This document shows positions 33,876 through 39,035 of a stretch of 39,035 bases of DNA, piece by piece. The translations under genes and the position numbers were made by a program. The stretch is from assembly GCA_028824125.1 (NCBI GenBank), contig JAPPES010000042.1, positions 1 to 39,035 on the forward strand. The letters are read 5' to 3'. The stretch is from Candidatus Poribacteria bacterium (GTDB taxonomy: Bacteria > Poribacteria > WGA-4E > WGA-3G). The notes below the pieces were generated by a model, which ran no database searches, was not told the origin of the DNA, and saw nothing but the letters and a program-made list of their open reading frames with translations. Every line of letters begins with the position of its first letter. Positions within the stretch are counted from its first letter, which is position 1.

Positions 33876-36188
33876 TTGTTCGCCCAATTCTCTTCTTGTA
33901 GGAGCGCGCTCCAAAGATTCCTACCAGACTTTAACATCAGTTACAGTGTCCACCTCCGTCCTTACGTGTGTCTTATTGCGATCTCAGCATTCTCCCTTGC
34001 AGTCGGATTAGGCATTGCACTTCAGAACTATCTCGTATTTGAATTCCATGACAATTCAGGCGTAGTTGGTCGGCTAAGTGTTGACGAGTACCCGAAGCAA
34101 CAAGAATTTTTCTATTACCTACTTGCGCTAATCGGAATCCCTGCTGCTATTTGGCTTTATTGGTTTGGGTGGTTTACGTATTCAAATTGGGCTGCCCAGG
34201 CAACTAATCAACCGATATATCGCGTGTTGAAACTGAATGCGCTTGCTTCAGTCCCTTTATGGTTGAGTTGGCTACAATTTTTCAACTTCGATCAAGCTGG
34301 ATTTTTGGGATTAACACTTCCAATTGGATTAACACTCTTATTTAAACTGGTGTTATTCAATCTTAAGTATCAACCTATTGAAGGCAAAGACGATACTGTT
34401 TCGTCAGAACCTCTTACACTTCAAAGTGGTAAAATCTTCGCAATGCCAAGAAGTGTGCGTGTTTTGTTCCGAGGTTGTGAATATATTCTCATTCCCATTT
34501 TTATCTATCTGCTTATGTATAATGGCAATATCAATGGTGGCATTGATATGTTTCATGAAGGTGAAAGGTTAGCCCCTTTGAATGAAATGCTTCATGGCGG
34601 TGTCGTCTTCCGTGATGTCTATGTGCAACATGGACTTTTTCAGAATGCGTATTTAGCATGGGTCGGCAGTAAAATCTTTGAACCGACACTGATGGGGGTG
34701 CGCGCTATGGAGCGTGTCTTAGCACCACTCGGTTACATTGCGCTATACCTACTCGGTTTACAGGTATTCCGTGGACGATTTTTAACCGCCTTCTTATGTT
34801 TTCTTATCGCTTCTGGAAATAATTTTTATGTATCCCCAAGACATTGCCTTGGTCTACTCAGTTTTGCTTGTGTTGCTAACTATCTAATATACCATAGAGA
34901 AAAGGGACTTTTCGTCAGTTGGAACCGTATTCCGCATGATAAACGGATTTGGATATTATATCTGTTTAGGTTCGGTTGGAAACTGGTTCTGGCAGGATTT
35001 TTTACCAGTTTAGCGTTTTGGTATAGCACCGAAGTTGGGTTGTATACGCTTGGAGCTATCGGTCTTTTTCTGTTGATTTACAGTGGACAACGCAGAATTC
35101 AACTGCACCTACGACCTTTACCGTTAGCGGGTTATTGTTGTGGACTTCTGTTAGGTTTTCTGCCAGTAGCGATCTATTTTCTGTCCCACGGTGCGTTGGA
35201 CGATGCCATCTGGAATTCGTATATTCAGTGCAAATACCAGCTTGCCACGTGGGGACTCAAATTTCCATCCTTATCTGCGACGCTTGCTATCATTTCTGAA
35301 CAAGGATGGCAGGCATTTTTTCTGAGCACAGGATTTCGATGGTATTTACCAATCTGTGTCTTTATGGTTACAGCGGCGTATCTGACCTATCGCCGATTAT
35401 GTAGAACTAACATTTCTCCAGACGATGCGCTGAAACTTCTGCTTCTGTTGCTTGGCGGAATTGCATTTTTCCGTACTGCTCTTGGCAGATCAGATGGTGG
35501 ACATTTGAATTTTGGTGCTACCTTCTTATGGTTACTCTGCTTATTTCCGATAGACAGAGGTATATCTGGAATATTCAACACCCTTTTTGGAGGAGAATCT
35601 GGTGAAGGTCTTCGGGCACGTCTTTCTCTATTGACAGATGGGGCGCGCTGGCGCCGTGTGTTGAAAGCAGCATGGATGGTCATACCTTTAGCAATGTTTA
35701 TCTGGTATGTTGGTGAAATGCATCGCCCTCTTACAAGATTTTCGGAAAGATTGGAAAAGCTGCGTCATAATCCGTTTGATCGGAGTCTTGTTGAGGAAGA
35801 ATTGGAACGGGCAGGACAGGTGGACATTCCAGATAATCAGGTTGAACAAATTCAAAAAGTTGTGGCTTACATCAAAGAAAACACTGCTCCGAATGAAAAG
35901 ATTTTCGATTTTACGAGTCAAGGTGCTTATTTTTTCTTTGCGAACCGACCGAGTGTTACCCGATTTCACATGGTCTCTTATGCCGCAACGCCTGGGATGC
36001 AGCGTGAGGTTATCTCGGCACTTGAAAACGATCAAACACGTTTGGTAATTTTTAAGACAGGGGGATGGTTTGATAGGGTTGACGGTATTCCTGTTGAGGA
36101 ACGTCATCCGCTTATTGCAAAATACTTGGAAGATAACTATGAGCTCGCTATTGATATTAACAACACAGAGATTTTGTTGCGAAAATGA
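33876..36188 (+). CDS. Polytopic membrane protein, GT-C glycosyltransferase-like
   Basis: About 770 aa with roughly ten to twelve membrane helices between residues 30 and 580 and a soluble C-terminal domain of about 140 residues. The loop GIDMFHEGERLAPLNEMLHGGVVFRDVYVQHG (about residues 220-252) is the kind of acidic first loop seen in GT-C enzymes that use lipid-linked sugars, with a D-x3-E arrangement and the RD motif. A role in transferring sugar to a cell-surface glycan or lipid is inferred. I chose the TTG at 33876 because GGAGG lies 5-6 nt upstream; a GTG at 33828 is in frame but has no ribosome site and would translate repeat sequence. A 15-bp hairpin follows the stop. Confidence 0.75.
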   Translation: MFAQFSSCRSALQRFLPDFNISYSVHLRPYVCLIAISAFSLAVGLGIALQNYLVFEFHDNSGVVGRLSVDEYPKQQEFFYYLLALIGIPAAIWLYWFGWFTYSNWAAQATNQPIYRVLKLNALASVPLWLSWLQFFNFDQAGFLGLTLPIGLTLLFKLVLFNLKYQPIEGKDDTVSSEPLTLQSGKIFAMPRSVRVLFRGCEYILIPIFIYLLMYNGNINGGIDMFHEGERLAPLNEMLHGGVVFRDVYVQHGLFQNAYLAWVGSKIFEPTLMGVRAMERVLAPLGYIALYLLGLQVFRGRFLTAFLCFLIASGNNFYVSPRHCLGLLSFACVANYLIYHREKGLFVSWNRIPHDKRIWILYLFRFGWKLVLAGFFTSLAFWYSTEVGLYTLGAIGLFLLIYSGQRRIQLHLRPLPLAGYCCGLLLGFLPVAIYFLSHGALDDAIWNSYIQCKYQLATWGLKFPSLSATLAIISEQGWQAFFLSTGFRWYLPICVFMVTAAYLTYRRLCRTNISPDDALKLLLLLLGGIAFFRTALGRSDGGHLNFGATFLWLLCLFPIDRGISGIFNTLFGGESGEGLRARLSLLTDGARWRRVLKAAWMVIPLAMFIWYVGEMHRPLTRFSERLEKLRHNPFDRSLVEEELERAGQVDIPDNQVEQIQKVVAYIKENTAPNEKIFDFTSQGAYFFFANRPSVTRFHMVSYAATPGMQREVISALENDQTRLVIFKTGGWFDRVDGIPVEERHPLIAKYLEDNYELAIDINNTEILLRK

Positions 36189-36204
36189 GATTAATAGGAC
36201 ACTT

Positions 36205-36237
36205 CTATAGACGCAAACTGTTAGTTTGCGTCTATAG
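36205..36237. terminator. Perfect 15-bp hairpin after the membrane protein gene
   Basis: CTATAGACGCAAACT (36205-36219), loop GTT, and its exact complement at 36223-36237 begin 17 nt after the stop codon at 36188. There is no T-run, so it may act as a processing or pause site, or be an interspersed palindrome. Confidence 0.5.
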
Positions 36238-36262
36238 AGCACAAACTAACAGTTTGATGCTC
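36237..36262. repeat. Second back-to-back hairpin with an inverted copy of the first core
   Basis: GAGCACAAACT (36237-36247), loop AAC, AGTTTGATGCTC (36251-36262), with one mismatch. Its core CAAACTAACAGT is the reverse complement of ACTGTTAGTTTG in the preceding hairpin. Confidence 0.5.
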
Positions 36263-36416
36263 AACATCCCCGGTATGTTCGGTTTCCTAACCGATTCGGT
36301 TTGGGCCCTTTTATGCGTTTCTTTAGATGCGGGTCGATATAACGATTAAAATCCTTACGCGAAACCTGCTTAGGAATACCATTGTATCTGAGGGACTCTT
36401 GAGCCTTGTCTGCCAT
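36261..36416 (-). pseudogene. Truncated N-terminus of a probable transposase
   Basis: A 51-aa frame from the ATG at 36416, with AAAGG upstream: MADKAQESLRYNGIPKQVSR then KDFNRYIDPHLKKRIKGPKP. This looks like the N-terminal part of an IS transposase in which KGPKP would lead into the first helix-turn-helix region. At that point the sequence passes into the GGTTAGGAAACC hairpin (36279-36294) and the frame ends in NRLGNRTYRGC. The gene is therefore cut off, apparently at the edge of the repeat. Identification as transposase is from memory of similar starts and is moderate. Confidence 0.45.
36271..36300. repeat. Hairpin repeat, GGTTAGGAAACC family, copy 3 (inverted)
   Basis: TCGGTT (36279-36284), loop TCCT, AACCGA (36289-36294). 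Read on the minus strand it gives CGGTTAGGAAACCG followed by ATACCGG, matching the core and tail of the copies at 109 and 17904. Confidence 0.6.
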
Positions 36417-36602
36417 AACAACACCTTTCAAAAACTATAGATATATGAAGTGAAAAGAATAGGACATAAATAAACTCTTGCGTTTCCCTATTGGACAACA
36501 TCCTTATGTTTTACTCAATATGAGTTCACTGAATAACCCTGGTTAGAAATGAAGCGGAATGTGGCACAAACTGGAAAGTTTATGCTACAAAAAAGAGACA
36601 TT

Positions 36603-36620
36603 ATATATCAGAAATGGTAT
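36603..36620. repeat. TATACCATTTCT-family repeat end (inverted)
   Basis: ATATATCAGAAATGGTAT matches the inverted end at 17861-17880, including the preceding AAGAGA. The 36417-36600 stretch to its left shows no gene. Confidence 0.5.
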
Positions 36621-36631
36621 TAGTTAGTGTT

Positions 36632-36667
36632 CAATACGGGTTGAAGATACATCTTCAACCCGTATTG
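36632..36667. repeat. Perfect 16-bp inverted repeat
   Basis: CAATACGGGTTGAAGA (36632-36647), loop TACA, and its exact complement at 36652-36667. It lies 40 nt past the end of the HepT-like gene. No T-run follows on either strand, so bidirectional terminator function is possible but not clear. Confidence 0.6.
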
Positions 36668-36683
36668 TCTTATGGTGAATTAT

Positions 36684-36709
36684 AAAAAGGGATGTGTTCT
36701 GTCCTTTTT
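36684..36709 (-). terminator. Possible rho-independent terminator of the HepT-like gene
   Basis: On the minus strand AAAAAGG, a 12-nt loop and CCTTTTT form a stem ending in five T; it overlaps the stop codon at 36708-36710. Confidence 0.4.
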
Positions 36710-37190
36710 AACTACTTTCAACGACTTCGGCGCCGGAAGTTTCACCAAAGAATTCGTTTATCTGGTGTGTGTAGGCTTTACCGTGTTGCAGCAGCTGTGA
36801 AGAAACATCATAAAGTTCGGAGGCTGGGACCCCTTCATAAGGGTTAGCGATCTTCTGATAACAGTTTAAGGCCTGTTCAAAGAAATTCAGTGTTTTCAGA
36901 TCGATGACACCGCTCTCTTGAACGACACGAAAGCCCTGGAATTTTTGGTAAGGAGGCGTTTTACCGCTAAATTCTATGATGGCATTGTTTATGTCTACTG
37001 CACGTTGCACAATCATCAGGAAGCAGCTTTTGATATAAGAATGTGTTAGCCTATCAGCTGCTACATATTCCTCTTTGTTTGCTGGAAGACCACTCTGCAA
37101 TTGTCCAAAACATTCCTCCATGTATGCCAATTTTGCCTTTACTGGATTGAACTGGTGCTGCAACGTTTTCTTTTGCGAGACTTTTGACAT
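36708..37190 (-). CDS. HepT/DUF86-like helical protein, motif-poor
   Basis: The 160-aa all-helical protein has the layout of HepT/DUF86 proteins: SYIKSCFLMIVQRAVDINNAIIE (about 51-73), then FQGFRVVQESGVID (84-97) and a final helix. HepT toxins need an R-x4-H-x-Y motif in that last helix; here the corresponding stretch reads ALNCYQKIANPYEG, without it. No MNT nucleotidyltransferase partner is adjacent. It may be an inactive or diverged member, or another four-helix protein. AGGAG lies 6 nt before the ATG. Confidence 0.65.
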   Translation of the reverse strand: MSKVSQKKTLQHQFNPVKAKLAYMEECFGQLQSGLPANKEEYVAADRLTHSYIKSCFLMIVQRAVDINNAIIEFSGKTPPYQKFQGFRVVQESGVIDLKTLNFFEQALNCYQKIANPYEGVPASELYDVSSQLLQHGKAYTHQINEFFGETSGAEVVESS

Positions 37191-37308
37191 TGCTTACTCC
37201 TATAAGATAATTTTTCGCAATAAGTCGTTTTGGACTTGCTTTTTGATAGGGTTAGTGTCGTGGAAAACATAGCAAAACAAATATTTCTTTAACACCTTGA
37301 AAATCAAT

Positions 37309-37337
37309 TTGACAATCTCGTAATTTCATGGTATTAT
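37309..37337 (+). promoter_or_regulatory. Sigma-70 promoter of the first tiny gene
   Basis: Consensus TTGACA at 37309-37314 and TATTAT at 37332-37337, spaced 17 bp, predict a start near 37344 and a leader of about 115 nt. Confidence 0.75.
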
Positions 37338-37380
37338 AATAACCAATATAACCCACAGAAAACAATTTCTAAAGAAAAAA

Positions 37381-37438
37381 GGTTTGCAAGCGATTTAAAA
37401 TCTCATATTGCGTATAGATTAACAAATGCTCGCAAACC
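37381..37438 (+). promoter_or_regulatory. Leader inverted repeat GGTTTGC / GCAAACC
   Basis: Seven-base arms at 37381-37387 and 37432-37438 enclose 44 nt in the predicted leader; the second arm ends shortly before the AAGGAG of the tiny gene. It could sequester or expose that site. Confidence 0.4.
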
Positions 37439-37458
37439 CTGATTTAAGGAGCTGTGTC

Positions 37459-37653
37459 ATGTATAATCATACATCTTTAACTAACACCGAAATCAAGGCG
37501 TTGCCTCAATATTTAGCAGATCAACATGTTGAGATAAACAATATTTATAGATTTGTGAAAAGATATTTTGGCATTTCAAAATCTGGCAAATTGTCTCAAA
37601 AGATGAAATGTGCGTTAAATCCTGATTACGGACACATGCATATTACTCCGTAA
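37459..37653 (+). CDS. Tiny basic protein (64 aa), unrecognised
   Basis: From the ATG at 37459, which has AAGGAG 8 nt upstream, the protein begins MYNHTSLTNTEIKALPQ and continues through helices rich in Tyr, Lys and Arg to GHMHITP. An in-frame ATG at 37426 lacks a ribosome site. No signal peptide or known family. It has its own promoter, a structured leader and a terminator, so it is an independent unit. The size and charge would suit a small regulator or nucleic-acid-binding protein, but this is only a guess. Confidence 0.6.
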   Translation: MYNHTSLTNTEIKALPQYLADQHVEINNIYRFVKRYFGISKSGKLSQKMKCALNPDYGHMHITP

Positions 37654-37691
37654 AAATGATACCACAAAAAATCATATTTGTCAAGTAAAAG

Positions 37692-37725
37692 ATCCGTGTA
37701 TGACTGGTTCATCACGGATTTTTTT
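37692..37725 (+). terminator. Rho-independent terminator
   Basis: ATCCGTG (37692-37698) and CACGGAT (37713-37719) form a stem followed by a run of seven T (37719-37725). It closes the first tiny gene. Confidence 0.8.
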
Positions 37726-37767
37726 GTGATTGATTTTTGCTGAGAGTTAGTATTTGAGAATTTAGGG

Positions 37768-37796
37768 TTGACAGTGATTTGGAAATATGCTTTAAT
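37768..37796 (+). promoter_or_regulatory. Sigma-70 promoter of the second tiny gene
   Basis: Consensus TTGACA at 37768-37773 and TTTAAT at 37791-37796 are 17 bp apart; start predicted near 37803. Confidence 0.65.
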
Positions 37797-37808
37797 TGTA
37801 TAAAACAT

Positions 37809-37833
37809 CACGGAGGCACAAGACACCTCCGTG
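37809..37833 (+). promoter_or_regulatory. 5' leader hairpin of the second tiny gene
   Basis: A perfect 8-bp stem CACGGAGG / CCTCCGTG with a 9-nt loop begins about six bases after the predicted transcription start. A hairpin at the very 5' end often stabilises an mRNA; an attenuator role is less likely because no T-run follows. Confidence 0.55.
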
Positions 37834-37880
37834 AAAATATTAGATCCTATTATTAAATGCAAAGTTAAGAGGTTAAAAAA

Positions 37881-38090
37881 ATGAGTTATTCAACAACTTT
37901 AACACCTAATGATTATAAAACGTTATCAGAAAACTACAAGAATTTTCTAAAACAGATTTCTATATATGCGTTGTTATCAAAATATGAGTTTTTGAAAATC
38001 AGGCGTAGTATGAAATCTGGTAGTCATTTCAATATCAGAAAATCTAAAATCATTGCTATTGTATCAGATCCCGATGCTTTTGAAAAGTAG
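37881..38090 (+). CDS. Tiny protein (69 aa), unrecognised
   Basis: The protein begins MSYSTTLTPNDYKTLSENYK, is helical and basic in the middle (FLKIRRSMKSGSHFNIRKSK), and ends with an acidic tail (SDPDAFEK). No signal peptide and no family I recognise. AGAGG lies about 8 nt before the ATG. It has its own promoter, leader hairpin and a good terminator. It does not obviously resemble the other tiny gene at 37459, although the two have the same gene architecture. Confidence 0.6.
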   Translation: MSYSTTLTPNDYKTLSENYKNFLKQISIYALLSKYEFLKIRRSMKSGSHFNIRKSKIIAIVSDPDAFEK

Positions 38091-38125
38091 TTTGTGTTAT
38101 CAATATTGGTGAAAACACACAAATT

Positions 38126-38162
38126 ATAACCCCGCATGGAAAATCCGTGCAGGGTTATTTTT
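38126..38162 (+). terminator. Rho-independent terminator
   Basis: ATAACCC at 38126 pairs with GGGTTAT ending near 38158 through an imperfect stem including GCA/TGC and GGA/TCC, followed by TTTTT. It terminates the second tiny gene and faces the minus-strand gene that ends at 38172. Confidence 0.8.
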
Positions 38163-38171
38163 GGATATGAA

Positions 38172-38522
38172 TTAATCACAATCCCCTGGACTTGCATAGA
38201 ATTCTGTATTAACATGCTTGCCGTTTTCATAGTATTCATAGACATGCATATACGATATTATGCAAGCACCTTTTCTGCCTTCATTTGGAAAGAAAAGTTC
38301 TCTGATAAAGACATGCGTAGTAACTGACAAATGATGTATGTCGTCTTTACCGTCATCAACTTCATAACTAGACATAGGTTCTGATGTATCAGAAAATTTC
38401 CATCCGTCAAGGTATTTTATTGTTCTGAGTTGATATGTATATGTAGTTGCGTCAGATGTGTCAACATATAATATGCAAAGTGATATTGCGAATATCAACC
38501 CCATAACAAATGACCTTTTCAT
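38172..38522 (-). CDS. Small secreted protein, paralogue A, C-terminal GDCD
   Basis: A 116-aa protein with a signal peptide (GLIFAISLCILYVDTSDA, cut near residue 25), a beta-rich body and the C-terminus GDCD. It is clearly paralogous to the gene at 38583: both share TYQL/EYQL-xTI-Y, SSYEVDDG(K/R)DD, the TTHVF(I/K)RE segment, YMHVYEYYEN and GDCD. Two conserved mature cysteines, one just before the YMHVYEYYEN strand (ACI) and one in GDCD, could form a disulfide. The family is not recognised. AGGAAGGGGG lies before the ATG. Confidence 0.75.
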   Translation of the reverse strand: MKRSFVMGLIFAISLCILYVDTSDATTYTYQLRTIKYLDGWKFSDTSEPMSSYEVDDGKDDIHHLSVTTHVFIRELFFPNEGRKGACIISYMHVYEYYENGKHVNTEFYASPGDCD

Positions 38523-38582
38523 GATTTCACCCCCTTCCTATTAAAATGTTGTGTTAAATCTATATATGGATACTACACGCTG

Positions 38583-38927
38583 TTAATCGCAATCGCCTTG
38601 ACCTGGATAAAATTCTGTGCGATAATGCTTGTCATTCTCATAATATTCGTAAACATGCATATAGAATATAACACAGGTTTTGACTTCTCCATTCTCAACG
38701 AATTCCCTTTTGAATACATGGGTAGTGACTTCTAATCGAAACACGTCATCTCTCCCATCATCCACTTCATAACTAGATATCGGTTCACCTCTCGCTGAGA
38801 CTCTTCTTCCATTTACATATTCTATTGTAGCAAGCTGGTATTCATATATAGTTGCATGTAAGTCGTTAATATAGAAAGCACAAAGTGCTAGCATTGCAAT
38901 TAATCCTAAAACAAATGATTTTATCAT
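38583..38927 (-). CDS. Small secreted protein, paralogue B, C-terminal GDCD
   Basis: A 114-aa protein with a signal peptide (VLGLIAMLALCAFYINDLHA) and the same body as the neighbour at 38172, from which it is separated by 60 nt in tandem. The conserved cysteines are in TCVIFYMHVYEYY and GDCD. AAGAGG lies about 10 nt before the ATG. Tandem duplication with divergence, mainly in the segment before SSYEVDDG, suggests selection on a surface or periplasmic target. Function unknown. Confidence 0.75.
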   Translation of the reverse strand: MIKSFVLGLIAMLALCAFYINDLHATIYEYQLATIEYVNGRRVSARGEPISSYEVDDGRDDVFRLEVTTHVFKREFVENGEVKTCVIFYMHVYEYYENDKHYRTEFYPGQGDCD

Positions 38928-38956
38928 TAATTTAAACCTCTTTCGTCAGTATATTA

Positions 38957-38978
38957 ATACTATATACAGTTATAGTAT
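38957..38978. promoter_or_regulatory. Operator-like inverted repeat upstream of the secreted paralogues
   Basis: ATACTATA (38957-38964) and TATAGTAT (38971-38978) are exact reverse complements, 6 nt apart, and lie 30-50 nt ahead of the 38927 start where the promoter should be. A dimeric repressor could bind here. Confidence 0.4.
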
Positions 38979-39035
38979 ACTAACCTAAGTTGCCACCTAT
39001 TAAAGGACTTCTAAATCGATGGGATTTGCTCTATA

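Noticed and set aside
36205..36667. Possible CRISPR array or integron attC site from several hairpins
   Set aside because: The hairpins differ in sequence, spacing is irregular, there are no unique spacers of constant length, and no cas or integrase gene is present.
37381..37438. Riboswitch in the leader of the tiny gene
   Set aside because: Only one weak 7-bp pairing is visible and no known aptamer motif is recognisable; recorded only as a leader inverted repeat.

Overview
The window reads as chromosomal DNA of a Gram-negative bacterium of moderate-to-low GC. Envelope proteins (an Omp85 barrel with POTRA domains, lipoproteins with lipoboxes, a LamG secreted protein, TRAP and ABC solute receptors) imply a diderm cell. 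The mixture of phytanoyl-CoA-dioxygenase-like enzymes, a sulfatase, an amidase, an SMP-30 lactonase, a LamG protein, a xylose-isomerase-like barrel and many palindromic interspersed repeats is what I associate with Candidatus Poribacteria (sponge or marine metagenome lineages). That assignment is inference from gene content, not from a marker gene. No rRNA, tRNA or CRISPR array was found.

Left part (1-7.7 kb): an unrecognised 278-aa protein, a 35-aa single-helix membrane peptide, a PhyH oxygenase and a Nudix hydrolase on the minus strand. Divergent from these, behind a clear sigma-70 promoter, is a plus-strand operon of sulfatase, PhyH oxygenase and amidase, which converges with an SMP-30/gluconolactonase gene. 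None of these enzymes has a signal peptide, so they look like a cytoplasmic degradation module for an imported organic compound.

7.7-14.9 kb: a minus-strand restriction-modification operon from one strong promoter: a beta-class DNA methyltransferase (Mod) split near its 3' end by a frameshift, a DUF2971 protein, and a 1006-aa Res-type DExH helicase with a C-terminal PD-ExK nuclease. The DUF2971 gene between Mod and Res is the most system-like oddity there.

15-22.7 kb: a secreted LamG protein; a sugar ABC importer (lipoprotein receptor, MalF-type permease, MalG-type permease with an extra membrane block, no ATPase); a PcfJ-like protein; and a VapBC-like toxin-antitoxin pair. A repeat-rich 0.5-kb gap separates the receptor from the permeases.

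22.8-31.8 kb, minus strand: a TRAP receptor coupled to a TatT-like lipoprotein without TRAP membrane subunits; a YgfZ/GcvT folate-binding protein; a TPR plus thioredoxin-like plus LolA-like protein lacking the CxxC; and an about 1250-aa Omp85 protein fused to an adhesin-like DUF4097 region and a CBM9-like domain. This last fusion is the strongest novelty candidate.

31.8-39 kb: divergent overlapping promoters, a xylose-isomerase-like protein, an adenylate-kinase-like protein, a large polytopic GT-C-like protein, a cluster of hairpins and repeats with a truncated probable transposase, a HepT-like protein, two tiny plus-strand genes with their own promoters and terminators, and a tandem pair of secreted paralogues ending in GDCD. 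Two families of short interspersed repeats (core TATACCATTTCT, and hairpin core GGTTAGGAAACC) recur in the gaps.
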